Source: Desulfosoma caldarium (GTDB lineage Bacteria; Desulfobacterota; Syntrophobacteria; Syntrophobacterales; DSM-9756). From it: a stretch of DNA of 64,000 nucleotides. The notes under the pieces are model-generated. The model did not search any database. It saw only the letters and a list, made by a program, of their open reading frames with translations, and was not told the DNA's origin. The DNA lies in assembly GCF_003751385.1 (NCBI RefSeq), contig NZ_RJVA01000012.1:411145-475144 (forward strand). The letters are read 5' to 3'. How positions within the stretch are numbered: the stretch's first letter is position 1; each line of letters begins with the position of its first letter. Made by a program: the position numbers and the translations under genes. Below are positions 44,501 to 52,833 of the stretch, piece by piece.

Positions 44501-44740
44501 ATGGAAATTAAGGTCTTGGGACCCGGTTGCAAGAAATGCCAACAGACCGAAGCGGTGGTCAAGGAAGCGGTCACGGAATCCGGCGTCCAAGCTTCCGTAG
44601 GACATGTGACGGATGCCATGGAAATCGCCAGCTACGGTGTCTTTGGCACGCCGGCTGTCGTCGTTAACGGTGAAGTGAAATCCGTGGGCAAGATTCCCAA
44701 AAAGGAAGAAGTTCTCTCGTGGATTCGTGCGGCATCGTGA
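44501..44740 (+). CDS. Small redox-active thioredoxin-like protein
   Basis: The 79-residue protein is of the compact TM0996/MTH895 type: VLGPGCKKCQQTEAVVKEAV supplies the C-x2-C pair and FGTPAVVVNGEVKSVGKIP the cis-Pro region. A very strong ribosome site, AGGAGGTGACGC, precedes the ATG, pointing to high expression. It is one of several thioredoxin-fold proteins in this arsenic block and may reduce ArsC. Confidence 0.85.
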   Translation: MEIKVLGPGCKKCQQTEAVVKEAVTESGVQASVGHVTDAMEIASYGVFGTPAVVVNGEVKSVGKIPKKEEVLSWIRAAS

Positions 44741-44765
44741 CCGCGGGAGAAAGGAGGCTTGTGCC

Positions 44766-45191
44766 ATGACGGAGCCGTGTTGCCCCACCGGGGGCGGTGC
44801 TCAAGGAAACGTGATGATTTTAGCCTGCTCGGGAGGGTCCAACGTGGGGCAATTGTCCAACCAAGCCGCGGTGGAACTCACCGTGGAAGGATTTGGCAAG
44901 ATGTTTTGCCTCGCGGGCATCGGCGGGCACTTGTCGGGGTTTGTGCAGTCTGCCAAAGACATACCGGCCATGGTGGCCATCGATGGGTGCCAGGTGGGCT
45001 GTGCCAAGGCTATTTTGGAACACGCCCAGGTGCCCCTCAAAGCCTATGTGGTGCTGACAGATCTTGGCATCGAAAAAAACAAGAACTTTACCCTGGAACG
45101 TGGAACTTTAGAAAAAGTCAAGGCGGCTGTGAGAGAAGCCTGTAAAGACCTTCCCACAGACGCCCCTTCCGGGTCAATTTGCTGCGGTTGA
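44766..45191 (+). CDS. Putative zinc-binding DGC-domain protein
   Basis: The 141-residue protein has the DGC family pattern (PF08859): MILACSGGSNVGQLSNQAAVEL near the start, CLAGIGGHL, and AIDGCQVGCAKAILE with the DGC motif. Several Cys including a terminal ICCG could bind zinc or another thiophilic metal. Members are common in arsenic and redox clusters of anaerobes, though the function is not established. AAAGGAGG precedes ATG 44766. Confidence 0.82.
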   Translation: MTEPCCPTGGGAQGNVMILACSGGSNVGQLSNQAAVELTVEGFGKMFCLAGIGGHLSGFVQSAKDIPAMVAIDGCQVGCAKAILEHAQVPLKAYVVLTDLGIEKNKNFTLERGTLEKVKAAVREACKDLPTDAPSGSICCG

Positions 45192-45226
45192 TGCATGCCA
45201 CTCTTTCCTGCTGCGTGACGTTTTTC

Positions 45227-45279
45227 GGGACACCCTTGAAACGGCGCCGCCCTTGGCGCCTTTTCAAAGGTGCCGTCCC
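45227..45279. repeat. 53-bp imperfect inverted repeat in the arsenic cluster
   Basis: The arms GGGAC-ACCCTTGAAA-CGGCGCC and GGCGCC-TTTTCAAAGGT-GCCGTCCC pair with one three-base bulge and about two mismatches around a 6-base loop. It lies in the 123-base gap between the DGC and Fes-domain genes. It could be an attenuating hairpin, a processing site or a REP-type insertion. Confidence 0.6.
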
Positions 45280-45314
45280 AACCTGGAAGGTACCTTGAAT
45301 TAAGGAGGTGCCTT

Positions 45315-45839
45315 ATGTTGCTTCGCAGCTATCGAAAAGAAATCTTTCGCCCGGAATGCAATCCCAGTTTTCAGTCTCTTCACTGCATCGCTCACTTGGA
45401 TCAGGATATTGGGGAAGTCATTCCCTACCTGAACGCCGTCTTGGGAGGATCCCAGTTCACGCGTGAACCTCCCTCGGTGACCTTCAAGGCCCACGGCAAG
45501 CTCATTACGGTCCATCCTCGACAAATCGCCATCAATGCGCTCAAAGAACCGGAAGAAGCCGACAAAATCCTTCAATGGCTGCGCGAGGAAATCAACAGCA
45601 TCTGGGACAAGCGCGCGGAAATCACGCCCAAGTTCGAGCCGCTGAAGAAACCTCAGGTATTTGCTATTTTAAAACATCTTCCTAAGACAAACTGTGGCGA
45701 GTGCGGGTATCCCACCTGCACCGTCTTTGCCGTTCATGTGTCGGAAGGCGGCCGCAGTCCGGAAAACTGCCCACATCTGAGTCCGGAACAGCGCCGGGCG
45801 TTGCATACGTACCTCGAGCCCTTTGACCTCACCGGCTGA
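45315..45839 (+). CDS. Fes-domain iron-sulfur protein of the arsenic cluster
   Basis: The 174-residue protein has an N-terminal region of about 115 residues (with IAHLDQDIGEVIPYLNAVLGG) of unknown fold and a C-terminal Fes domain LPKTNCGECGYPTCTVFA followed by ENCPHL. Its four Cys are spaced C-x2-C-x4-C-x16-C and should hold a [4Fe-4S] cluster. TTAAGGAGG precedes the ATG. Position between the DGC and ArsC genes suggests a redox role in the arsenic response. Confidence 0.75.
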   Translation: MLLRSYRKEIFRPECNPSFQSLHCIAHLDQDIGEVIPYLNAVLGGSQFTREPPSVTFKAHGKLITVHPRQIAINALKEPEEADKILQWLREEINSIWDKRAEITPKFEPLKKPQVFAILKHLPKTNCGECGYPTCTVFAVHVSEGGRSPENCPHLSPEQRRALHTYLEPFDLTG

Positions 45840-45868
45840 CAGCCCTCCGCAGGCCAAGGAGAGATTCC

Positions 45869-46291
45869 GTGGCGGAACGAAAACGCATTCTCTTTCTGTG
45901 TACCGGGAATTCTTGTCGAAGCCAAATGGCGGAAGCCTGGACCCGCACCCTCAAAGGGGATATCTACGAACCCTTTTCGGCCGGTGTGGATCCCAAAGGA
46001 CTAGATCCTCGCGCGGTCAAGGCCATGGCGGAAGTGGGCATCGACATGAGAGGACAGCGATCCAAATCGGTGGAGGATCTGCCGGTTCAGGACTTCGCCT
46101 ACGTGGTCACCCTGTGTAGCCATGCCCAGGAGTCCTGTCCCTATTTTCCCGCCAGCGTGAAACGGTTACACGTCCCCTTTGACGATCCTCCTCTCTTGGC
46201 GGCCGAAGCCGCCACAGAGGAGGAGGCCATGGCGCCCTATCGGCGGGTTCGCGACGAAATCAAAACTTTTGTCGAAAACCTCGATCTCTAG
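45869..46291 (+). CDS. arsC: Arsenate reductase, low-molecular-weight phosphatase type
   Basis: The 140-residue enzyme reduces arsenate to arsenite using thiols. It has the P-loop LCTGNSCRSQMAEAW (C-x5-R), further Cys in LCSHAQESCPYFP for the disulfide cascade, and the catalytic Asp in PFDDPP. This is the thioredoxin-coupled class, which fits the thioredoxin-like genes upstream. Translation starts at GTG 45869 behind AGGAGAG. Confidence 0.93.
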   Translation: MAERKRILFLCTGNSCRSQMAEAWTRTLKGDIYEPFSAGVDPKGLDPRAVKAMAEVGIDMRGQRSKSVEDLPVQDFAYVVTLCSHAQESCPYFPASVKRLHVPFDDPPLLAAEAATEEEAMAPYRRVRDEIKTFVENLDL

Positions 46292-46329
46292 TTGGCGCCC
46301 AGGGAAAAGGTTGAGCGATTCATGGGGGC

Positions 46330-47706
46330 CTAGAAATACGCCCCGAAAATCAAGCCTGCCGTGGTGGACATAATCACCACAAGAGTCACGAACACCGCGG
46401 TCTTCCAAGTTCCCAGGACGCTTCGAATGACCAGCATGTTGGGAAGACTCAGGGCCGGTCCGGCCAAAAGCAGCGCCAACGCGGGTCCCTTGCCCATACC
46501 GGCGCCGAGCAACCCTTGCAAAATGGGCACTTCCGTCAAGGTGGCAAAATACATAAACGCCCCCACAATGGCGGCGAAGAAATTGGCCTCCAGCGAGTTG
46601 CCGCCCACAAGTCCGCTGACCCACCGGGATGGAATCAGACCTTCGGATCCGTCTGGACGGCCGAGCAAAAGGCCTGCTACAAGAACACCGCCGAAAAGAA
46701 GGGGCGTGATCTGTTTGGTGAAATCCCAGGTGGACAAAAACCAGGTTTCGGTCTCACCGCGCGTCGTGACCAAACACACCGTAAAAAGCACCAAGCCCGC
46801 CGAAAAGGCGATAAGGGGCTCGTGAGGAAACAGCCAGGCCAAGACGGCCACGGCGATGGCGGAAAAAACGATCTTGTAGGCTTTGACGCGAAACCACTGC
46901 ACCAAAAGATAGCCCAAAAAGAGCGCAAAGGCGCCGCAGACATACCACTTGACGTTGTAGACCGCGTTCCAGAAACCCACGGGCGAGGAAGGTTTGCCCC
47001 AGGTGGCAAAGATGAGCACACCGACCATGCTGGCAAAATAGACCACGTTCTGCCACAGAGGCCTTTCCACGTCCGGAGCCGGCATGTGGAGCGCCGCGGC
47101 CGCTTTGAGCTGTTCCTCTTTACGAAAGATCAAATGCATCAACAGCCCGATCACGATGCTAAATAAAATGGCGCCCACGGCACGGGCGATACCCAAAGGC
47201 AATCCGAGAATGCGCGCGGTGAGCACAATGGCCAAGACGTTGATGGCCGGTCCCGAATACAGAAAGGCAATGGCCGGGCCCAGTCCCGCGCCGCGTTTCC
47301 AAATGCCGGCAAAAAGCGGAAGCACCGTGCAGGAACACACCGCCAAAATGGTTCCAGAAACCGACGCCACACCGTAGGCCAAAACCTTTTTGGCGCCGGC
47401 GCCTAAATATTTCATGACCGCGGCCTGGGAGACAAAACAGGCGATGGCCCCGGCAATGAAAAAAGCGGGAACCAGACAGAGCAAGACGTGTTCCTGAGCG
47501 TACCACTTGGCCAAGGCCAAGGATTCCAAAACCGCGCCGCGAAACCTCTGACTTTCCATGGGCAGCCAAAAAAGGATGAGAAAGGTGCCCACAATAAAGG
47601 TCAACGGTTTCCAAATCTCCGACCAGGTAATTTGACTTTTTTCCTCTTCTTCGGCCTGGACCTGTTCCAACGAAACGTTCGTTTGCGAGGCATCGACCCG
47701 TGCCAT
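46330..47706 (-). CDS. ArsP-like permease
   Basis: The 458-residue protein has a charged N-terminus and about ten membrane helices in two related halves. Family features are AVCSCTVLPLFAGIW with the Cys pair of ArsP-type permeases, FLYSGPAINVLAIVL and, in the second half, ATLTEVPILQGLL. ArsP exports trivalent organoarsenicals, and this wider permease family also covers other metal or arsenic exporters. It is convergent with arsC (38 bases apart). GAGGAGG precedes the ATG. Confidence 0.82.
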   Translation of the reverse strand: MARVDASQTNVSLEQVQAEEEEKSQITWSEIWKPLTFIVGTFLILFWLPMESQRFRGAVLESLALAKWYAQEHVLLCLVPAFFIAGAIACFVSQAAVMKYLGAGAKKVLAYGVASVSGTILAVCSCTVLPLFAGIWKRGAGLGPAIAFLYSGPAINVLAIVLTARILGLPLGIARAVGAILFSIVIGLLMHLIFRKEEQLKAAAALHMPAPDVERPLWQNVVYFASMVGVLIFATWGKPSSPVGFWNAVYNVKWYVCGAFALFLGYLLVQWFRVKAYKIVFSAIAVAVLAWLFPHEPLIAFSAGLVLFTVCLVTTRGETETWFLSTWDFTKQITPLLFGGVLVAGLLLGRPDGSEGLIPSRWVSGLVGGNSLEANFFAAIVGAFMYFATLTEVPILQGLLGAGMGKGPALALLLAGPALSLPNMLVIRSVLGTWKTAVFVTLVVIMSTTAGLIFGAYF

Positions 47707-48081
47707 GACACAACCTCCTCAAATGGAATAATGCCGTCACGCGACCACATCGCCGCCGAGCAGCCCCTGGCTGCCTCGACGTATTACCATTTAGCAATGT
47801 ATGATGATTTGTCAACCCCCTTGTTAAGGCGGAAGGTCTTCCAAAGATTTTTTAGTCGGAGCGATGGTTATGGAACTCCTTGACATGGCGGCAGCGCGCC
47901 TATATGAAAAGAAAGGAATGTAGAGGGAAGGTCTCGGTCGTGCTGGCGGCCTTTATGTGGGGGTCGAAAAAGGCGATGGTGGAAGCGGCGCAGGCGGCCA
48001 ATTCTTATGGCGCCATGCGGTGCTTCTTCGAGGCGAAAAGGCGTACCGTGGGCTTTCAACGGAAAATCGAGGAGTGCAGCC
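47707..48081. other. Divergent control region of the two arsenic exporters
   Basis: This 375-base region separates the ArsP-like and ACR3 genes. It contains the minus-strand promoter at 47788-47815 and an AT-rich segment that could carry an ArsR operator. Short open frames here have no homology I recognise. Confidence 0.45.
47788..47815 (-). promoter_or_regulatory. Promoter of the ArsP-like permease gene
   Basis: On the minus strand TTGACA (47815-47810) and TAAATG (47793-47788) are 16 bases apart. The spacer is AT-rich with ATCATCATACATT and may hold an operator. Confidence 0.5.
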
Positions 48082-49365
48082 ATGGCATCAGAGGCAGGAA
48101 TCAAGAAGGAAGGTCGGGGTCTCAGTCTGTTTGAGAAGTATCTTTCCGTGTGGGTGCTTTTGTGCATTGTGGCGGGCATCTTTTTGGGCCGGGTCGCTCC
48201 GGAGGTGGCTCGCTATCTTGACGGCTTGGCCATTTACGTCAATGAGGCCCCCGTGGTTTCTATCCCCATTGCCGTTTGCCTCTTTTTTATGATGTACCCC
48301 ATCATGGTCAAGATCGACTTCGGCGAAGTGCTGATGGCGGGCAAGAACCTTAAGCCTGTCGGGCTGACATTGTTTGTCAACTGGGCCATTAAGCCCTTCA
48401 CCATGTACGCCATCGCATTATTCTTTTTGGGATACGCCTTTAAGGGGCTCATTGGTCCCGACGCCGTCGACTATGTCAAGATGCCGCTGGGCTTGGATCT
48501 TCCCGTGGGGGCCACCCACGGCGTGGGCACGGTGGTGCTTCACAACGGCCTAAAAATGCTGGAAGTGCCCTTATGGCGAAGCTATCTGGCTGGATGCATT
48601 CTTTTGGGAATCGCTCCGTGCACGGCCATGGTTTTGGTGTGGGGCTATCTGGCCCGCGGCAACGACGGTCACACGCTGGTCATGGTCGCCATCAACAGCC
48701 TCACCATGCTTTTTCTTTACGGGCCGTTGGGAGGCTTCCTCCTGGGCGTAGGACGTCTTCCCGTGCCATGGCAGGCTCTGGTGCTTTCCATCGGCATCTA
48801 TGTGGCTCTGCCTTTGGTAGCCGGCTATTTTTCTCGAAAACTTATCATTCGGGCCAAGGGTGTAGATTGGTTTGAACAGAAATTTTTGCATGTCCTGACC
48901 CCGGTGACCATCATCGCCTTGCTGGTCACCCTCATATTGCTTTTTTCCTTCAAGGGCGACGTTATTGTCGGCAACCCTTTGACCATCCTTTGGATTGCCA
49001 TTCCTTTGTTTATCCAAACAAACCTGATTTTCTGGCTCGCTTACGGACTCTCCAAGGCGCTCAAGTTGCGTTATGAAGACGCGGCCCCCTCGGCCATGAT
49101 CGGTGCCTCCAACCATTTTGAAGTGGCCATTGCCACGGCCACGCTGCTTTTCGGTCTGGCTTCCGGGGCGGCCTTGGCCACCGTGGTGGGGGTCCTGATC
49201 GAGGTGCCGGTGATGCTTATGCTGGTCAAAATCTGCCTGGGCACGCGACACTGGTTCACGGATTGGCTCAAGGGCATGAACCTACATGAAGCGGTGGCAC
49301 GCCTCATGGAAGACGTCGGCCGTATGCAGCAGGAACTGAGGGAGCTGAAGGCCCGAATTCGGTAA
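48082..49365 (+). CDS. acr3: ACR3-family arsenite efflux transporter
   Basis: The 427-residue membrane protein with about ten helices exports arsenite using the proton gradient. It has the family signature [18 protein letters not shown] with the essential Cys, the ISxGE-like [12 protein letters not shown] block, and [17 protein letters not shown] in the second half. GAGGAG precedes ATG 48082. The C-terminal 40 residues form an extra helical tail with a coiled-coil look. With ArsC it completes arsenate detoxification. Confidence 0.92.
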   Translation: MASEAGIKKEGRGLSLFEKYLSVWVLLCIVAGIFLGRVAPEVARYLDGLAIYVNEAPVVSIPIAVCLFFMMYPIMVKIDFGEVLMAGKNLKPVGLTLFVNWAIKPFTMYAIALFFLGYAFKGLIGPDAVDYVKMPLGLDLPVGATHGVGTVVLHNGLKMLEVPLWRSYLAGCILLGIAPCTAMVLVWGYLARGNDGHTLVMVAINSLTMLFLYGPLGGFLLGVGRLPVPWQALVLSIGIYVALPLVAGYFSRKLIIRAKGVDWFEQKFLHVLTPVTIIALLVTLILLFSFKGDVIVGNPLTILWIAIPLFIQTNLIFWLAYGLSKALKLRYEDAAPSAMIGASNHFEVAIATATLLFGLASGAALATVVGVLIEVPVMLMLVKICLGTRHWFTDWLKGMNLHEAVARLMEDVGRMQQELRELKARIR

Positions 49366-49462
49366 GGATCCGAGAAAGGGCTCATAGGTTCTTTTCTTTT
49401 TGCCCCGAGGCCACGGAGGCGTTGCGGGCAAGGTGAGAGAAGCTTCGAGAAAAGGATCGGTG

Positions 49463-49951
49463 GTGAGCAAACGATTATTTGTGGGCACACCGTGGCGCCA
49501 GGCCGTGTGGCAGAGCCTGGCCCTGGTGGGCTTGGCTTTGATGCTGTCGTTCGCGGTCAACGGCCTTCGTTCGGATGGCTTGCCCTGGATCCAACCGGTC
49601 GGTCAGTGGGTGGGAGAAACCGGACTGGAAATTTCTTTGGACGAAGCGCAGATCCTTTATTTGACGGATCAGGCGGTGTTTCTGGACGCTCGAAGCCCAG
49701 AGGCATACCGTTCCGGCCATATTGACAAGGCCTTGAACCTTCCATGGGTTCATTTTTCGGAGAGGGCTTCCGAGGTACTGGACGGCTTGCCGAAAGAAAC
49801 GCCCATCGTTACGTACTGCGATGAAGGCTGCCGATTCAGCGAAGAATTGGCGGCAGCTCTAACAGCACAAGGCTACGCACAGGTGCGTGCCCTGATGAAC
49901 GGATGGTCTGCGTGGTTGGAAAGCGGATTTCCTGTGGCGACAGGCCCGTGA
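49463..49951 (+). CDS. Membrane-anchored rhodanese-domain protein
   Basis: The 162-residue protein has one N-terminal membrane helix (SLALVGLALMLSFAVNGL) and a rhodanese domain facing the periplasm, with VFLDARSPEAYRSGHI and the active-site Cys in VTYCDEGCRFSEELA. Rhodaneses transfer sulfur or carry persulfides. Adjacent GTG codons at 49460 and 49463 are both possible starts behind AAGGA. It leads the thiol-redox gene set. Confidence 0.82.
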   Translation: MSKRLFVGTPWRQAVWQSLALVGLALMLSFAVNGLRSDGLPWIQPVGQWVGETGLEISLDEAQILYLTDQAVFLDARSPEAYRSGHIDKALNLPWVHFSERASEVLDGLPKETPIVTYCDEGCRFSEELAAALTAQGYAQVRALMNGWSAWLESGFPVATGP

Positions 49952-50043
49952 TGGATTCGCGCTATGTTCCTGCTTAAAAAAAGAGTGAGACGTCACACCG
50001 AACGCGTGAGAACGCCGCATACCTGAACGGAGGTTCTTTGACC

Positions 50044-51693
50044 ATGCCTTTCCATCCGATGGGCAAGCACGGCAAGACCGTGGACGATCCTGCGGCCCAA
50101 CTTCGAGATCCTGTTCACGATGTGGACGATCCTTTGAGTCGTGAATTTCCAGACGTCAGTGGTGAGGATGAGGCCCACGGGCATGGCGCGTGCGAACACC
50201 ATGGACACGGTCTCCACGCCCAGGACGCTTCCGGAAGCCGATTACTCCTTACCATGCTTCTCAATCTGCTGATTCCGTCGGCTCAGGTTGTCGGCGGCGT
50301 TTTGGCCAACAGCGTGGCCGTTCTTTCGGATGCCACTCACAATTTCGGTGATTTCGCCGCGCTGCTCATTGCCTACATCGCCTGGCGCGTGGGACGGCGA
50401 GGCGCTACGACGCGCCATACCTTTGGTTTTCGGCGCGTGGAAATCCTGGCTGCTCTGCTCAATGTGCTCCTTCTCGTGGGCGCGTGCTCGGTGATTCTTT
50501 GGGAAGCCGTTCAAAGATTCCGACACCCTCAAGAGATCTCCGGCTCATGGGTCATGGCCTTGGCCGCGGTAGGCGTTGTGGGCAACGGCTTTTCAGCGTG
50601 GCTTCTCCACCGTGATGCGGCCCATAACCTGAACATGCGTGGCGCGTTTCTCCACATGATGGGGGATCTTTTGACCTCCGTCGCCGTTTTGATCAACGGC
50701 GCCGTTCTTCTTTTCAAGCCATGGACCTGGCTCGATCCTTTGTTGTCGTTGATCATCGTGGCTTTGATTCTCAAGAATTGCTGGAGCGTTTTGCAGGAAG
50801 CCGTAGCGGTCCTCATGAACGCTGCGCCGCGCCACGTGGACATCTCCCGTGTCAAAGAAACCTTGGAAGCCCTCCCGGGCGTCCTCAATGCCCATTACCT
50901 TCATGCATGGCACGTGAGCTCCTCCAGCATCGCCTTTTCATGCCATCTGGTGATCCCGGACCAAAAGCTCAGCCAAGGGGAGCAGGTGAGGCGGCAGGCG
51001 GCCGAGGCGCTGCGGCGCCACTTTGGTATCGATCATGCCATTATTCAACTAGAAACCCTCTGCTGCGGCAACGGATCGCTGCTCTGTGAAGGATCGTGCC
51101 ATGGAACAACCGCCATGCCCTCTACTGAGAGCTCGAGGGGGGAAGGTCGGGAAACACGGCCCGCGGCAACGTCGGTCCCGCTCCACGAGGGTCTTTCAAG
51201 AAAATCTCAACGCTTTCGTCAGGGCGCTTTAACGGTGGTGCGCATCGCCCTGGGGCTCGTTTTTCTGTACGCAGCCTACGAAAAGATTCTTGAACCGTGG
51301 GATTTTGCACAAACCGTTGACAACTATAAACTCCTTCCGGCCTGGGCCGTCAACGCGGTCGCCTTGGTGCTTCCGTGGCTTGAGGCTCTGGTGGGCGTCT
51401 GCCTCATGGCCGGACTGTGGCTGCCCGGAGCCTTCACAACGGCCACGGGACTTTTGGTGGTTTTTTTGGGATCCCTCGTCGTGAATCTGCTTCGAGGTGT
51501 GGATGTGGACTGCGGTTGTTTTGGCACGGGCGAAGGTGTCCGGAACTGGTCCATGCGACTCAGTATCCTTCGCGACGCCGTGCTTTTGGGCATGGCCGCA
51601 GTGGGAACATGGCTGGTCATGAGCGCGAGCCGGTCGGAACGGTTGAAACCGATGCAAGGAATTGGAGAGGAAACAGCGAGGTCAAGAGAATGA
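50044..51693 (+). CDS. CDF metal transporter fused to a MauE/DoxX-type membrane domain
   Basis: The 549-residue protein joins two families. Residues 60-350 are a cation diffusion facilitator with ANSVAVLSDATHNFGDFAALL (metal-binding HxxxD) and a cytoplasmic domain ending in LETLCCGNGS. After a Ser/Thr-rich linker, residues 390-535 are a four-helix MauE/DoxX domain (LGLVFLYAAYEKILEP, VDVDCGCFGTGEG), a family that passes electrons across the membrane to thiols. No frameshift or stop lies between them. ATG 50044 and an in-frame TTG at 50038 are both possible starts behind GGAGG. It overlaps the thioredoxin gene by four bases. Confidence 0.82.
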   Translation: MPFHPMGKHGKTVDDPAAQLRDPVHDVDDPLSREFPDVSGEDEAHGHGACEHHGHGLHAQDASGSRLLLTMLLNLLIPSAQVVGGVLANSVAVLSDATHNFGDFAALLIAYIAWRVGRRGATTRHTFGFRRVEILAALLNVLLLVGACSVILWEAVQRFRHPQEISGSWVMALAAVGVVGNGFSAWLLHRDAAHNLNMRGAFLHMMGDLLTSVAVLINGAVLLFKPWTWLDPLLSLIIVALILKNCWSVLQEAVAVLMNAAPRHVDISRVKETLEALPGVLNAHYLHAWHVSSSSIAFSCHLVIPDQKLSQGEQVRRQAAEALRRHFGIDHAIIQLETLCCGNGSLLCEGSCHGTTAMPSTESSRGEGRETRPAATSVPLHEGLSRKSQRFRQGALTVVRIALGLVFLYAAYEKILEPWDFAQTVDNYKLLPAWAVNAVALVLPWLEALVGVCLMAGLWLPGAFTTATGLLVVFLGSLVVNLLRGVDVDCGCFGTGEGVRNWSMRLSILRDAVLLGMAAVGTWLVMSASRSERLKPMQGIGEETARSRE

Positions 51694-52067
51694 CAAAGCG
51701 GGTTGTGGCACTTCTGGTACTGCTGGGCTTCGGCCTCTTCGGGGGCTGCCGTGGGCAGGCCATGGAATCGGAGCAGGAAATTCCCGTCAAGGGCATGGTG
51801 ACCATGGTAGACCTGGGAGCCCATGAATGTATTCCCTGCAAGATGATGGAGCCGATTCTCAAGGAGGTGCAACAAGAATACGACGGACGCGCCGCCGTCA
51901 TTTTTGTCGATGTCTGGAAGGACCGGCAGGCGGCGGCCCGATTCGGCATTCGTGTCATTCCGACGCAGATTTTCTATGACAAAGAGGGCAAGGAAGTCTT
52001 TCGACACGAAGGCTTTCTGGACAAGAAGAGCATCGCCCATGTGTTCAGTAAGCTGGGCGTGGAATAA
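51690..52067 (+). CDS. Lipoprotein thioredoxin
   Basis: The 125-residue protein has a lipoprotein signal (LLGFGLFGGC, Cys at about 20) and a thioredoxin domain with the active site ECIPCKMMEP and the cis-Pro in VIPTQIFYD. It should be anchored in the membrane and act in the periplasm, taking electrons from the MauE domain or from CcdA next to it. It starts within the stop of the CDF-MauE gene. Confidence 0.88.
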   Translation: MTKRVVALLVLLGFGLFGGCRGQAMESEQEIPVKGMVTMVDLGAHECIPCKMMEPILKEVQQEYDGRAAVIFVDVWKDRQAAARFGIRVIPTQIFYDKEGKEVFRHEGFLDKKSIAHVFSKLGVE

Positions 52068-52091
52068 TGGACCCCGAAAAGGAGTGGGGGA

Positions 52092-52796
52092 GTGCAGGAA
52101 TTTTTCCTGATGGTCAACCAATGGATGAGCGGGACAGGGGTTGCCGCGCTCGTGGGCTGCTTTCTTTGGGGTATGGTGTCGGTGGTGTTGAGTCCGTGCC
52201 ACATGGCGTCCATTCCTTTGGTCGTCAGCTATGTGGCCGGCCAGAACCGAATCTTGTACCCCCATGAAGCGGCGCGTTACGCCATTGCCTTTACTCTGGG
52301 ACTGTTCACAACCATTGCTGTCATCGGCATCGTGTGTTCACTTTTGGGGCGAATGCTGGGGGATGTGAGCCCCTACTGGACCGTGGTCGTGGGCCTGATT
52401 CTTTTGTGGTTGGCCCTGGACATGATGGGGGTGTCGGTCTGTTCTCTTTCCGGAGCCAAACTGGCCAAGCTTCAGCTTCGCGGTTTGGGAGGAGCTCTGG
52501 TCCTGGGGTTGGCCTATGGAATCCTTTCGGGCTCCTGCACCTTTGGATTTATTGCACCGATTCTTGCGGTCATCACGGTTCAAGAGCAGATGTTCACGGG
52601 GATTGTTTACATTGTGCTGTTTGGCATTGGTCATTGTGTTCCCATCGCCGTCGCCGGAAGCTGCATGGCCTTGGTCCGCAAAGTCATGGCCAACGGCACC
52701 TTTCAGCAGGGAAGTTTATGGATTCGCAAGGCGGCCGGGGTCGCCATCGGCCTTTTGGGCATCTATTTCATCATTCGGCCCTTCGTTTCCGCCTGA
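52092..52796 (+). CDS. ccdA: CcdA/DsbD-type thiol-disulfide transporter
   Basis: The 234-residue membrane protein with six helices belongs to the CcdA family, which moves reducing equivalents from cytoplasmic thioredoxin to the periplasm. The paired Cys are in VVLSPCHMASIPLV and in ILSGSCTFGFIAPIL, one per half. Translation starts at GTG 52092 behind GGAG. It ends the rhodanese-MauE-thioredoxin-CcdA set. Confidence 0.88.
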   Translation: MQEFFLMVNQWMSGTGVAALVGCFLWGMVSVVLSPCHMASIPLVVSYVAGQNRILYPHEAARYAIAFTLGLFTTIAVIGIVCSLLGRMLGDVSPYWTVVVGLILLWLALDMMGVSVCSLSGAKLAKLQLRGLGGALVLGLAYGILSGSCTFGFIAPILAVITVQEQMFTGIVYIVLFGIGHCVPIAVAGSCMALVRKVMANGTFQQGSLWIRKAAGVAIGLLGIYFIIRPFVSA

Positions 52797-52833
52797 GCGC
52801 AAAGGCCTCATACGCCGTAGGGAGGCGCTGTCC

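Noticed and set aside
47880..48134. 84-codon plus-strand frame before acr3
   Set aside because: It overlaps the acr3 start in another frame, lacks a good ribosome site and shows no domain.
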